NCBI GenBank assembly: GCA_031552185.1 | Contig: JAVBMU010000046.1 | Span: 1 to 64,000, forward strand | Direction: 5' to 3' | Length of the DNA: 64,000 nucleotides | DNA from: JAVBMU01 sp031552185 | GTDB taxonomy: Bacteria > Actinomycetota > Actinomycetes > Actinomycetales > Cellulomonadaceae | Shown here: piece after piece, positions 34,005 through 42,383 of the stretch | Layout of the letters: each line of letters begins with the position of its first letter | Position numbering within the stretch: position 1 is the first letter of the stretch | Notes under the pieces: generated by a model | What the model was told of the DNA's origin: nothing | What the model saw: the letters and a program-made list of their open reading frames with translations, nothing else | Databases searched by the model: none | Position numbers and translations under genes: made by a program

Positions 34005-34406
34005 ATGAGCTTCATCGTCCGCGTCCTCGTCAACGGCCTCGCCATTTGGTTGACCAGCCTGTTCATCAACGACCATGTCAAGATCGTCGGCTCCGAAACA
34101 GCGCTCGGGAAGGCCGCCGTCGTGCTCGGCGTCGGCCTGATCTTCGCCCTGGTCAACGCCATCGTGAAGCCACTCGTCCAGCTTCTCTCCATCCCGCTGT
34201 ACATTCTCACCCTCGGCCTGTTCACCCTCGTGGTGAACGCCCTGATGCTGATGCTCACCGCCTGGATCACCGAGCAGACCGATTGGGGCATTCGGATCGA
34301 GGGCGGTTTCTGGTGGGCGGTCCTGGCCGCGCTGAGCATCTCCGTCCTGAACTTCCTCATTTCGGCGGTGGTGCCATCCGGCCACCGGGACGACGCGCAC
34401 CGGTAG
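34005..34406 (+). CDS. phage-holin-family (YvlD-like) membrane protein
   Basis: 133-residue protein with about four hydrophobic segments (SFIVRVLVNGLAIWLTSLFI, AAVVLGVGLIFALVNAIVKPLVQLLSIPLYILTLGLFTLVVNALMLMLTAWI, FWWAVLAALSISVLNFLISAVV). The pattern A-L-V-N-A-I-V-K-P-L-x-x-L-L-S-I-P-L is typical of the 'phage holin family' of housekeeping membrane proteins; the true role is unknown and lysis is unlikely. The ATG at 34005 is preceded by GAGGATCAGG. It is followed 41 nt later by purB. Confidence 0.85.
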   Translation: MSFIVRVLVNGLAIWLTSLFINDHVKIVGSETALGKAAVVLGVGLIFALVNAIVKPLVQLLSIPLYILTLGLFTLVVNALMLMLTAWITEQTDWGIRIEGGFWWAVLAALSISVLNFLISAVVPSGHRDDAHR

Positions 34407-34447
34407 CCACGCCGGACGCCCGCCGACGCGCGTGGGAGGATGACGGC

Positions 34448-35995
34448 GTGGCCCCCGACAGCACCCCGCCCCACCCCGTCGTGACGTCCCCCGCCGCCGC
34501 AACCCGAACCGGGCGGCACGCGGTCGAGGCCGGCCGAGCCCGGCTGGCCGACGTCGTCCCGCCCGTTGCCCTCGGGCCGCTCGACGGCCGGTACCGCGCC
34601 GTCGTCGCGCCGCTGGTGGACTACCTGTCCGAGCCCGCACTCAACCGGGAGCGGATCCACGTCGAGGTGGAATGGTTCATCGCGCTGTGCGACGGGCTGC
34701 CGGCGGCGGCCGGCGGGCCGATCGACGGCCCGATCGTGCCGGGCGCTCCGGGCCTGACGTCGGCCGAGCGCGCGTACCTGCGGGCGATCCCCGCGGACTT
34801 CGACGCCGCCGGCATCGCCGAACTCGGCGCGATCGAGCGCGACACCGTGCACGACGTCAAGGCCGTCGAGTACTACATCCGGCGTCGGCTGGCGGCCGCG
34901 CCCGAGCACCTCGGTCCGCAGAGTGCGCTCGGCCGACCGGGTGTTGCCGAACTGGTGCACTTCGCCTGCACGAGCGAGGACATCAATAACCTCGCGTACG
35001 CCCTGATGATCGCCGGCGCGGTGCGCGACGTCTGGCTGCCGGCCGCTGCCGAGTTGGTGGACCAGCTCACGGCCACCGCCCGCGAGCACGCCGCCGTGCC
35101 GATGCTCGCCCGCACCCACGGCCAGCCCGCCACGCCGACGACGCTCGGCAAGGAACTCGCCGTCACGGCACATCGGCTTCGGCGCCAACTGCGGCGGATC
35201 GAATCGGCCGAGTATCTGGGCAAGCTCAACGGCGCCACCGGCACCTTCGGCGCGCACTCGGTGGCGGTGCCGGGGGTGGACTGGCCGGCGGTGTCACGCG
35301 CCTTCGTCGAGGGCCTCGGCTTGACCTGGAATCCGCTGACGACCCAGATCGAATCGCACGACTGGCAGGCGGAGCTGTACTCCGACGTCGCCCGCGCGGG
35401 GCGCATTCTGCACAACCTCGCCACCGACGTGTGGAGCTACATCTCGCTGGGCGTCTTCAGCCAGATTCCCGTGGCCGGCGCCACCGGATCCTCCACCATG
35501 CCGCACAAGGTCAACCCGATCCGGTTCGAGAACGCGGAGGCGAACCTGGAGATCTCGGCGGCGCTCCTCGACACGCTCGCGGCCACGCTCGTCACCTCGC
35601 GGATGCAGCGCGACCTGACCGACTCGACGACGCAACGCAATGTCGGGCCCGCCTTCGGGCACTCGCTGCTCGCCATCGACAACATTGCCCGCGGGCTGCG
35701 GGGCCTCGCGGTCTCCGACGCCGTCCTGGCCGCCGACCTCGACGCGAACTGGGAGGTCCTCGCCGAGCCGATCCAGTCCGCGATGCGCGCCGCCGCCGTC
35801 GCCGGGGTGCCCGGCATGGACAACCCGTACGAACGGCTCAAGGAATTGACCCGCGGCCGGCGGATCGGTCCGCAGGAGTTGCGGGATTTCGTTGCCGGCC
35901 TGGGCCTGCCCGACGACGTCGCGGTCCGGCTCGCCGACCTCACCCCGGCCGGTTACACCGGCCTGGCCGAGCAACTCGTCGACAGGCTCGACTGA
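34448..35995 (+). CDS. purB: adenylosuccinate lyase
   Basis: Enzyme of purine synthesis that releases fumarate from SAICAR and from adenylosuccinate. The 515-residue product contains the superfamily signature GSSTMPHKVNPIRFEN, the catalytic-region ARTHGQPATPTTLGKELAV, and the ESHDWQAELYSDVARAGRILHNLATDVWSYIS segment of the E. coli-type PurB. The first 45 residues are a poorly conserved extension before VALGPLDGRYRAVVAPL, so the true start could be later than the GTG at 34448, although that GTG has GGAGGA upstream. Single gene, cytosolic. Confidence 0.93.
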   Translation: MAPDSTPPHPVVTSPAAATRTGRHAVEAGRARLADVVPPVALGPLDGRYRAVVAPLVDYLSEPALNRERIHVEVEWFIALCDGLPAAAGGPIDGPIVPGAPGLTSAERAYLRAIPADFDAAGIAELGAIERDTVHDVKAVEYYIRRRLAAAPEHLGPQSALGRPGVAELVHFACTSEDINNLAYALMIAGAVRDVWLPAAAELVDQLTATAREHAAVPMLARTHGQPATPTTLGKELAVTAHRLRRQLRRIESAEYLGKLNGATGTFGAHSVAVPGVDWPAVSRAFVEGLGLTWNPLTTQIESHDWQAELYSDVARAGRILHNLATDVWSYISLGVFSQIPVAGATGSSTMPHKVNPIRFENAEANLEISAALLDTLAATLVTSRMQRDLTDSTTQRNVGPAFGHSLLAIDNIARGLRGLAVSDAVLAADLDANWEVLAEPIQSAMRAAAVAGVPGMDNPYERLKELTRGRRIGPQELRDFVAGLGLPDDVAVRLADLTPAGYTGLAEQLVDRLD

Positions 35996-36123
35996 ATCGG
36001 CCGGGTCCGAATTGTGAGCGGGCATCGGTCCGGCTGATGAGACGCTGACCTGTCGAATCCCCGTGCAGCGCTAGCGTCAGCGCCCGAAATCGGTTGCCGG
36101 GCGATCAGGTGGTGAGCGCGACC

Positions 36124-36525
36124 ATGAGCGAGAACCGGACGATCGCACTAGCCATTGTCGCGGCAGTGCTCGCCGTGGCACTGCTCGCCACCGGCTGGCT
36201 GCGCCACCGCCGCGCTCGCTCCGTCCGCCGCATCCGCGTCTCCGCTCGTCTGCTCGGCACCCGGAGCACGCGCGCCGGCACCGTGTGGGAGGTCGTGTAC
36301 CTGGCGCCCGACGGTACGCCCATGCGGGGCAGCATCGTGGTGCCGGCCCGCAGCGGCCCGCGCTTCGACGGCACCTGCTGGCTCGACCCGGACAATCTGC
36401 GCGACATCGCCGCTCACCCCACGGCCACCACGGGCCAGGGCCGGGCCTTCCTCTTTGCCGGCACCGCCGCCGGTCTCATCGGAGCCGCCGGCGCCGTCGC
36501 CGTCGTCCTCCACATCCCCCTCTGA
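36124..36525 (+). CDS. hypothetical two-segment membrane protein
   Basis: 133 residues: a membrane segment at the N-terminus (ALAIVAAVLAVALLATGWL), a soluble beta-rich middle (GTVWEVVYLAPDGTPMRGSIVVPARSGPRFDGTCWLDPDN), and a second membrane segment at the end (AFLFAGTAAGLIGAAGAVAVVLHIPL). I do not recognise the family. The ATG at 36124 has no strong ribosome site; in-frame alternatives upstream are GTG codons near 36112 and a TTG at 36094. Confidence 0.7.
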   Translation: MSENRTIALAIVAAVLAVALLATGWLRHRRARSVRRIRVSARLLGTRSTRAGTVWEVVYLAPDGTPMRGSIVVPARSGPRFDGTCWLDPDNLRDIAAHPTATTGQGRAFLFAGTAAGLIGAAGAVAVVLHIPL

Positions 36526-36568
36526 CATCTTCGCAACCCGCCCGAGGCCAGTCCCGGCCGAGGTCCCG

Positions 36569-36651
36569 GCCGAGGTAGATCCGTGCGGACCGGGGTAGAT
36601 CCGTCCGGTCACCCGAGAGGGCTCTCGGCAACCGGACGGATCTACCTCGGC
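36569..36651. repeat. 20-bp-period inverted element with nested hairpin, locus D
   Basis: Two left units 20 bp apart, CGAGGTAGATCCGTGCGGAC (36571) and CGGGGTAGATCCGTCCGGTC (36591), face one right arm, ACCGGACGGATCTACCTCGG (36631-36650). The second unit pairs with the right arm perfectly over 15 bp; the first pairs over 16 bp (GCCGAGGTAGATCCGT), so the two left units compete. The loop holds its own 7-bp hairpin, CCGAGAG-GG-CTCTCGG. It lies between convergent stops (36525 and 36657) and may act as a two-way terminator. Confidence 0.8.
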
Positions 36652-36656
36652 GTCGG

Positions 36657-39600
36657 TCAGGGGGCGGGCAGCGGCGCGAAGTCGGCCGCGCCCGGCGCCT
36701 GCATCGCCAGCTCGAGCTTCGCGGCGCCGGAGATGTCCACGAAATCGACCCGCACGGGGGTGGCCACGCCCTCGGTCAGGGTGAAGGACACCTCGTGGGT
36801 GGCCCCGGCGGTGGCGCCGGCCCAGTCGTCGTGCACCAGGAAGTCGCCGACGAACACCCGCACCCCGTCGCGGTCACCGTCCGTGATCCGCAACCGGTGC
36901 ACGCCGGTGCCCTTCGCGGTGAGGGTCGTGTTCCACCGCACCGACCAGTCGCTGGTGCCGAAGCCTGTCAGCGGGCGGTCGGCCGTGCCGAACGACAGGC
37001 CGATCTTGGTGTCGGTCGTCGAGGTTTCGGCAGCCCCACCGGTCTGGTCCAGGTTGTTCCACCAGCGGGTGGTGATCGGACCCACGGCCGGCATCCCGAC
37101 AACGCCCCCCGCCCCCGCCCCCGCCGCCGCCGCCGGCCCCGCCGTCATCGCGCTCGCCGGAATCGGCACGAACACCGCCGAGCCGGGCACGGACCACGAG
37201 AGGTCCACCTTGGCCGCGCCCGAGTAGTCCACGAACTCGACCACGAAGGAGACGCTGCGGCCCTCGGTCAGCGTGACCGGCACCGTGTAGGTCTGCGCCC
37301 CGGAGGCGTCGGCCCACTTGTCCAGCACGAGGCCGCCGTCGACCCGAATCCGCACCCCGTCGTGGGTGGCGTCGGCCAACCGCAACTGGTACGTGCCGGT
37401 CTCCGGCGCGGTCAGCATCGTCGACCAGCGAATCGAGAAGCTGCTCGACGAGTAGCCCGGCAACGGGCCGGCTCCGGTCCCGAGGTCGAGCGCGATCGGC
37501 GCGACCTCGACGTTTGCCGGAGTTCCGGTCAGCGTGCGGTTCTTCCAGTACTCAGCCTGGACCCGGCCGGGCGGGGCCGGGCTGTTCGCGGCCGTCCCCG
37601 GCCGGTCGACGACGTTCCATGTGACGGCGAGATCCGCCTTGGCCGTGCCGTTCGTGGCGGTGATGGTCGTGGCGTAGGTACCCGGGGTGGTGATGGTGCC
37701 CCAGATCCGCCCGGTGGCCGGGTCGATGTCGATGCCCTTGGGCAGCTTCTTCGCCGAGTAGGTCAGCGGGTAGCCGGCCGGGTCGACGGCGGTCCAACCG
37801 GTGGTGACCTTGTCCCCGGTGGTGTTGTTGACCGTGATCGCGGCCGGCGTCCACGCCGGCTTGGCGACCGGCGTCACCGGCTCGAAGATCGCCTTGACCA
37901 GGGCGGCGTCGCGCACCGGCAGCGTGATGGTGGGCCGGGTGGAGGTGCTCGACCCCTCCCAGCGCACGAAGGTGTAGCCGACCTTCGGCTTCGCGGTCAG
38001 CGTGACCGGCACCTCGGGGTAGTACGAGCCGGTCCAGGAGGTAACGTCCGCCAGCACGTTCGGCAACGAGTTGACCTGGACCCCGCCCTGCGCGGTGTCG
38101 TCCACCTGCACGGTCAGCGACTGCCGGGCGGAGAGCTTGAACTCGCTGCGGGTGAAGGAATCGACCTTGGGGTTGCGCGCGTTGAGGAAGCCGCGCAGCC
38201 GGGCCACATCCTCGCTCTCCCACTTCGCCGCCGAGCCCAGCGTCGGGTTGGCGGCCCGGAAGGTCGGGATGTAGGGCTTGACCCGGCCGGCCATCTCGTC
38301 CAGGAGCGCGTTGGTGCGCGCCGGGGCGAAGGTGTCATTCAACTGGTCCGCGACCGTGTTGACGTACAGGTTCTTGAAGTCGGGGTTCTTCAGCAGGCTC
38401 GCGAACGCATAGTTCCTCGAGTCGCTGATCCGCGAGTAGGGGTTGACATTCGCCGACGAGTCACCGAGGAAGCCGAACACCGGCGGCAGATCCATCGAGA
38501 TATCGAAGTCGTGCACCTGGTAGCGCCACAGGTTGTCGCCCGCGGGCGTCCGCCACGCGTTCATGTTCCGCCACGGCCAGTCCCACACCGCGGCCCAGCC
38601 GTACGCTGCCGTCACGGACGCGACGTTCTGCACGTCGACGCGCTTCTTGGCCTCGGCGTAATTCGCCGCGCCGGCCATCGAGTTCCCGCGGAACCAGGAG
38701 ATCATGTCCGCGTAATCCTTCTCCGCCTGGGCGCCGCCGGACTTCTCGTCGCCGTCCGAGATGTACTGGACGGCGTCGTTCGGGGTGCCGGTGCGGTTCT
38801 CGACCAAGGTCTCGTCCTCGGCCTCGCGCAGATCCATCAGGCCGTTGTACTGGCCGTTCAGGAAGACGACCGTGGGCGAGTAGTCCGCCCACAGGCCCGG
38901 ATCGCCGGCCATGAAGCGCTGGGCGAGTTGGTCCCGCAGCCGGGCGGCATACCAGTCCGAGCCGGAGTTGCGCAGCCGGAATCGGGTGTAGGACTGCTTG
39001 GTGCCGCGGTTCGGGAACAGGTCATAGCTGAAGCTCTTGGCCCCGAGGGCCTCCCGCAGCTTGACGTTGAGCGGCACGCTCGTCTGGGTTCCGTTCGATC
39101 CGATCTGCCCGCCGACGCTCGCCTCGGCCCGCCCCTTGTAGATCACCTTGCCGTCGGCCTCGTGCATATCGATGGCAGGCGCAAACAGGGCCGACTTGCT
39201 CCGGACCTGGTAGGAGAGCTTCTCGGCCGCGGTCATCGTGACCATGATGACGCGCTGGCCGGCGTACTTGGTCGCGGCCGCCGCGTCGATCGCGTAGGAC
39301 TCGGTCGCGGCCAGGCTCGGGGCCTTGCCTGCCTCGAAGGCGACAGCGCGCACGCTGCGCGCCGAGGGCACCGAGAACGGCCCCTTGTACAGCGTCGACG
39401 ACGACGTCGGCTCGTTGCCGTCGGTCGTGTACCGGATCTCCGCGCCGGCCGGGCCGGACAGCGTCACCGTCTGCGCGCCGGCGTAAACGCCCCCGGCGGG
39501 GGCGATGGTCGGCGTCGCGGACAGACCCGCGTACGCCGAGCCGGAGTTGGCCTTGCCCTTGGTCGCGGCCGCGCAATACTGCAGCGGGCCCGAGCCGTTC

Positions 39601-40124
39601 GGCATCCGGCACCAGGTCCAGTCCTGCTTCATCAGCGGCGGGGCGGCCTGGTCGACGACGGTGCCCGCCGCCGTGCCGTCCGGGATCGTCAGGAACAGCG
39701 AGTCAGCCCCGTTATCCAGGTTGAAGCTCGCGTGCAGTTCCTTGCCCGCCACGGCTCGGTCCTTCTTGGACAGCCACACCGCGAGGTAGCCATTGGCGGG
39801 AATCGTCTGCCCGGCCGGGAACACCCAACGAAAATGGGACTCGGACTTGTTCGACAGGCCCCAGTTCGTCAGGTTCACCGCCACCGAGGTGGGGTTGTAC
39901 AGCTCGACCCAGTCCTTTGCCTCGCCGTCGGCGTCCTTCGTCCCGTTCCAGGCTGCGGCGGAGACCTCGTTGATCACCACACCCGGCACGACGGGCGTCG
40001 CCGGGGCGGCGGGATCCGCCGGTGGCGCCGCGACCGCCGTCAGCGCGCCCGTGATCGCCAGCGCGCCGACCGCGACTATGGCCGCGGCGGCGCGAGCGCC
40101 CCCGCGGATGACCGTGACACTCAT
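36657..40124 (-). CDS. secreted CotH-kinase protein with lamin-tail and two PA14 domains
   Basis: Large exported protein of 1155 residues. In order: signal peptide (1-33, ending LTAVAA), lamin-tail domain (about 46-165, GVVINEVSAAAWNG, DWVELYNPTSVAVNLTNWGLS), a chitobiase C-terminal-like domain (about 201-280), CotH kinase region (about 290-640, KVIYKGRAEASVGGQ, GQYNGLMDLREAEDE, YQVHDFDISMDL), a cadherin-like Ig stretch (PLTYSAKKLPKGIDIDPATG), then PA14 domains at about 855-995 and 1020-1155. CotH proteins are atypical kinases; extracellular members with carbohydrate-binding add-ons occur in many bacteria, so spore-coat function need not apply. The ATG at 40124 has GAGGAGGAAAG upstream. Confidence 0.87.
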   Translation of the reverse strand: MSVTVIRGGARAAAAIVAVGALAITGALTAVAAPPADPAAPATPVVPGVVINEVSAAAWNGTKDADGEAKDWVELYNPTSVAVNLTNWGLSNKSESHFRWVFPAGQTIPANGYLAVWLSKKDRAVAGKELHASFNLDNGADSLFLTIPDGTAAGTVVDQAAPPLMKQDWTWCRMPNGSGPLQYCAAATKGKANSGSAYAGLSATPTIAPAGGVYAGAQTVTLSGPAGAEIRYTTDGNEPTSSSTLYKGPFSVPSARSVRAVAFEAGKAPSLAATESYAIDAAAATKYAGQRVIMVTMTAAEKLSYQVRSKSALFAPAIDMHEADGKVIYKGRAEASVGGQIGSNGTQTSVPLNVKLREALGAKSFSYDLFPNRGTKQSYTRFRLRNSGSDWYAARLRDQLAQRFMAGDPGLWADYSPTVVFLNGQYNGLMDLREAEDETLVENRTGTPNDAVQYISDGDEKSGGAQAEKDYADMISWFRGNSMAGAANYAEAKKRVDVQNVASVTAAYGWAAVWDWPWRNMNAWRTPAGDNLWRYQVHDFDISMDLPPVFGFLGDSSANVNPYSRISDSRNYAFASLLKNPDFKNLYVNTVADQLNDTFAPARTNALLDEMAGRVKPYIPTFRAANPTLGSAAKWESEDVARLRGFLNARNPKVDSFTRSEFKLSARQSLTVQVDDTAQGGVQVNSLPNVLADVTSWTGSYYPEVPVTLTAKPKVGYTFVRWEGSSTSTRPTITLPVRDAALVKAIFEPVTPVAKPAWTPAAITVNNTTGDKVTTGWTAVDPAGYPLTYSAKKLPKGIDIDPATGRIWGTITTPGTYATTITATNGTAKADLAVTWNVVDRPGTAANSPAPPGRVQAEYWKNRTLTGTPANVEVAPIALDLGTGAGPLPGYSSSSFSIRWSTMLTAPETGTYQLRLADATHDGVRIRVDGGLVLDKWADASGAQTYTVPVTLTEGRSVSFVVEFVDYSGAAKVDLSWSVPGSAVFVPIPASAMTAGPAAAAGAGAGGVVGMPAVGPITTRWWNNLDQTGGAAETSTTDTKIGLSFGTADRPLTGFGTSDWSVRWNTTLTAKGTGVHRLRITDGDRDGVRVFVGDFLVHDDWAGATAGATHEVSFTLTEGVATPVRVDFVDISGAAKLELAMQAPGAADFAPLPAP

Positions 40125-40277
40125 CTTTCCTCCTCGCCGTGGGCGAGGACGAGTGCCAATGCCGCACCCGCCTGCCCCTTCGTCGTCAGGAGTCGGCCCA
40201 CCATCCGGACTCGGCGTTCCAGTCACCGCCCGGAATCAGGGTGCTCAGCGGGCGAGCGCCGCCCAATGTGCCAAGCG

Positions 40278-40300
40278 TTGCTCAACGGACTGCTGAGCAA
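40278..40300. promoter_or_regulatory. inverted repeat upstream of the CotH gene
   Basis: TTGCTCA and TGAGCAA form a 7-bp inverted repeat with a 9-nt centre, and a further TTGCTCA half-site lies at about 40359. A TATAAT hexamer occurs at 40332-40337 on the plus strand (preceded by GTGG), where no gene follows closely. The intergenic stretch 40125-40457 holds no gene I can support. The repeat may control the CotH gene, whose start is 154 nt away. Confidence 0.45.
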
Positions 40301-40412
40301 TCCCTGCCGACCAGCAAAGGGACATACGTGGTATAATCGGGAATGTCGGACGCGACTCTTTGCTCAGACTAGCCCTACTCGGCCAGAAAAATCCAACGCC
40401 TGACGCCCTCTC

Positions 40413-40449
40413 CGGGCAGGTGCGGGCTGCTTTCACCCGCACCTGCCCG
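40413..40449. terminator. hairpin terminator downstream of the 40458 gene
   Basis: A perfect 14-bp stem, CGGGCAGGTGCGGG pairing with CCCGCACCTGCCCG, with a 9-nt loop. It begins 9 nt beyond the stop of the minus-strand gene at 40458. Confidence 0.8.
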
Positions 40450-40457
40450 CGGCACGC

Positions 40458-40985
40458 TCAGATGAGAGCCTCGGCGCGGTCGCACGCGCGGCAAGCCTCG
40501 TCGACGGCGTGCGCCGCGCGCCGGTGGGCCGCCACCGTGCCGGCGAGGTTGGACGGCGGCTCGGCCAGCAGGTGGCCCAACTCGTCCGCCGCGCCGAAGG
40601 CCCGGCTGGCCACCCCGGTCGCCGCCACCCCGGCGCCGACCTCACGCAGGCGCCGAACGGCCGCCCCGAACTCCCGTCGCACCGTCAGCATCCGCAGTTC
40701 GCACTCGGCCAGGCCCGCCCGCGCGCTGATCAGCCGGGCCGCCGCCTGCGGCGTCGCGAGATTGTTCAACTCGGTCGCGTCCCGGTCGACCTCGTCCCGG
40801 CGCTTGAGTTGCTCGGCATGGCAGTCCCACACCTGGTCCAATCGGGTGCGGACCTCGATCAGAGCCGGCGCCACCCGGCGCGCGCCCTCGGCCTCCCGGG
40901 CGCGGGTGCGCCGCAGCCTGGCATCAATCAGAACCCACACAGCAACGGCTAATGCGATGGCAGATGCCAAATCCCACGGATTCAT
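40458..40985 (-). CDS. hypothetical membrane-anchored coiled-coil protein
   Basis: 175 residues with one N-terminal hydrophobic segment (DLASAIALAVAVWVLIDA) and a long helical, heptad-like remainder rich in Arg, Glu and Ala (TRAREAEGARRVAPALIEVRTRLDQVW, RRDEVDRDATELNNLA). No family recognised. I use the ATG at 40985; there is no clear ribosome site, and a GTG immediately upstream is equally possible. Confidence 0.6.
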   Translation of the reverse strand: MNPWDLASAIALAVAVWVLIDARLRRTRAREAEGARRVAPALIEVRTRLDQVWDCHAEQLKRRDEVDRDATELNNLATPQAAARLISARAGLAECELRMLTVRREFGAAVRRLREVGAGVAATGVASRAFGAADELGHLLAEPPSNLAGTVAAHRRAAHAVDEACRACDRAEALI

Positions 40986-41267
40986 CACATGGCCATGATG
41001 TCGCACTCCCACCAATCCGCCAGCCGGGTGCGCGCGCCCGGCGGCGCCGCCCCCCTGACCACGAGAAATCACCCGGGGTGTGGGCCGACCTGCGGTGCGA
41101 TCACGGTGCGACGCGGCCCCCCCTGAGGCACGCTGACAACGGCGCCTGCACCCGCGGGCGCCTCGTCAGCCGGCCCGGTACCCGTCCGGCGGGATCGGCC
41201 CGGGATCAGCATTTGCAGTCCAGCAGTGGTACTCCCTGTGCAGGATCCCACGACACCTGGAGCACTG

Positions 41268-42383
41268 ATGAGACGAGCAGCAATCCTCGCTGCGGGCGCG
41301 GCAACCGGCCTGCTCGCGGCTTCCATCGTGCTGGCCGCACCGGCCGGCGCGCACGGAAAGCACGATCCGTCGCACCCCGCCACGACCACCGTCGCACGTG
41401 GGCTCGTCGGCCCCCTGAGCCTGGCGGACGGGCCGAACGGCATCACCTTCGTCACCGAGAACTTCGCCGGGACACTCGACGCGATCAAGCCCGACGGGAC
41501 CAAGAAAGTCCTGTACTCCTCCGGCGGCGACGAGGTCGGCGGCGTGTCCTACCTCGACGGCAAGGTGACCTTCACCCAGACGGGTGACGGGACCGCCGTC
41601 GTGAAGCGACTGCGGGTGGACCGCCACGGCAACGCGATCGGCTACCCGGTCACCATCGCCAACACCCGGGCCTTCGAGGAAAAGCGCAACCCGGACGCCC
41701 GCGTGGAGTACGGCTTCCGCGACCTGTCGGCGAAGTGTCTGGCCAAGATCCCGGCCGACTTCCCGATCCCGACGAAGTACACCGGCGCGGTCGACTCGCA
41801 CCCATACTCGACCCTCGACCTCGGCGCCGTGACGTTCGTTGCCGACGCCGGAGCCAACACCGTCCTCGCCATCTGGCCGAAGGGCAAGATCACCACGGTC
41901 GCCGTGTTGCCGGCCCAACCGGCGGTGATCTCCGCGGAAGTTGCGAAGTCGTTCAACCTGCCCAAGTGTGCCTACGGCGCGACCTACTGGTTCGAGGCCG
42001 TACCGACCGACGTCGAACGCGGCCCGAAGGGCCTGTACGTCAGCACGCTGCCGGGCGGCCCCGAGGACGCCAGCCTCGGCGCCCGCGGCGGCATCTACAC
42101 CGTCAACCCGTTCACCGGCCACGTGAAGCGGTTTGCGTCCGGCCTGCTCGGGGCGACCAACGTCGCCGTCTCGCCGCACGGTCAGGTATTCGCCACCCAG
42201 CTCTTCGGCGGCGCGATCTCCGAGATCAAGGGCGGAGCACCCGGCCGAGCGGTCTTCACCGGGCCGACTCCGGCCGCCGTCGAGTGGACGGCGAAGGGTC
42301 TCAAGGCACTGGTCAACGCCCTGCCGGCGGACGAGACGACGCCGCCCGACGGGCAACTCATCCTGATCTCGCTCAAGCGGTAG
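41268..42383 (+). CDS. secreted ScyD/ScyE-family protein
   Basis: Exported protein of 371 residues with a signal peptide (MRRAAILAAGAATGLLAASIVLAAPAGAHG without retention signal). The body looks like an NHL/six-bladed propeller: ARGLVGPLSLADGPNGITFVTENFAGTLDAIKPDG, VTFVADAGANTVLAIWP, GLYVSTLPGG, GGIYTVNPFTGHVKRFASGLLGATNVAVSPHGQVFATQLFGG. It resembles the ScyD/ScyE group named from cyanobacterial scytonemin clusters, but actinobacterial members have no known link to that pigment. The ATG at 41268 has TGGAG upstream. The stop overlaps the convergent PrmC-like gene by 11 nt. Confidence 0.82.
   Translation: MRRAAILAAGAATGLLAASIVLAAPAGAHGKHDPSHPATTTVARGLVGPLSLADGPNGITFVTENFAGTLDAIKPDGTKKVLYSSGGDEVGGVSYLDGKVTFTQTGDGTAVVKRLRVDRHGNAIGYPVTIANTRAFEEKRNPDARVEYGFRDLSAKCLAKIPADFPIPTKYTGAVDSHPYSTLDLGAVTFVADAGANTVLAIWPKGKITTVAVLPAQPAVISAEVAKSFNLPKCAYGATYWFEAVPTDVERGPKGLYVSTLPGGPEDASLGARGGIYTVNPFTGHVKRFASGLLGATNVAVSPHGQVFATQLFGGAISEIKGGAPGRAVFTGPTPAAVEWTAKGLKALVNALPADETTPPDGQLILISLKR

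Noticed and set aside
34005..34406. Phage lysis gene (holin)
   Set aside because: The family name is misleading; no endolysin or other phage gene is nearby and the gene sits beside purB.
40332..40337. TATAAT as a promoter for a plus-strand gene
   Set aside because: No credible plus-strand gene follows, and no -35 is at the right distance. Kept only as a note with the nearby inverted repeat.
36795..40403. Plus-strand open frame of 1202 codons
   Set aside because: It is antisense to the CotH/PA14 gene, whose domains, signal peptide and ribosome site are clear. The product is Arg/Gly/Val-rich without domains, as expected for a high-GC shadow frame.
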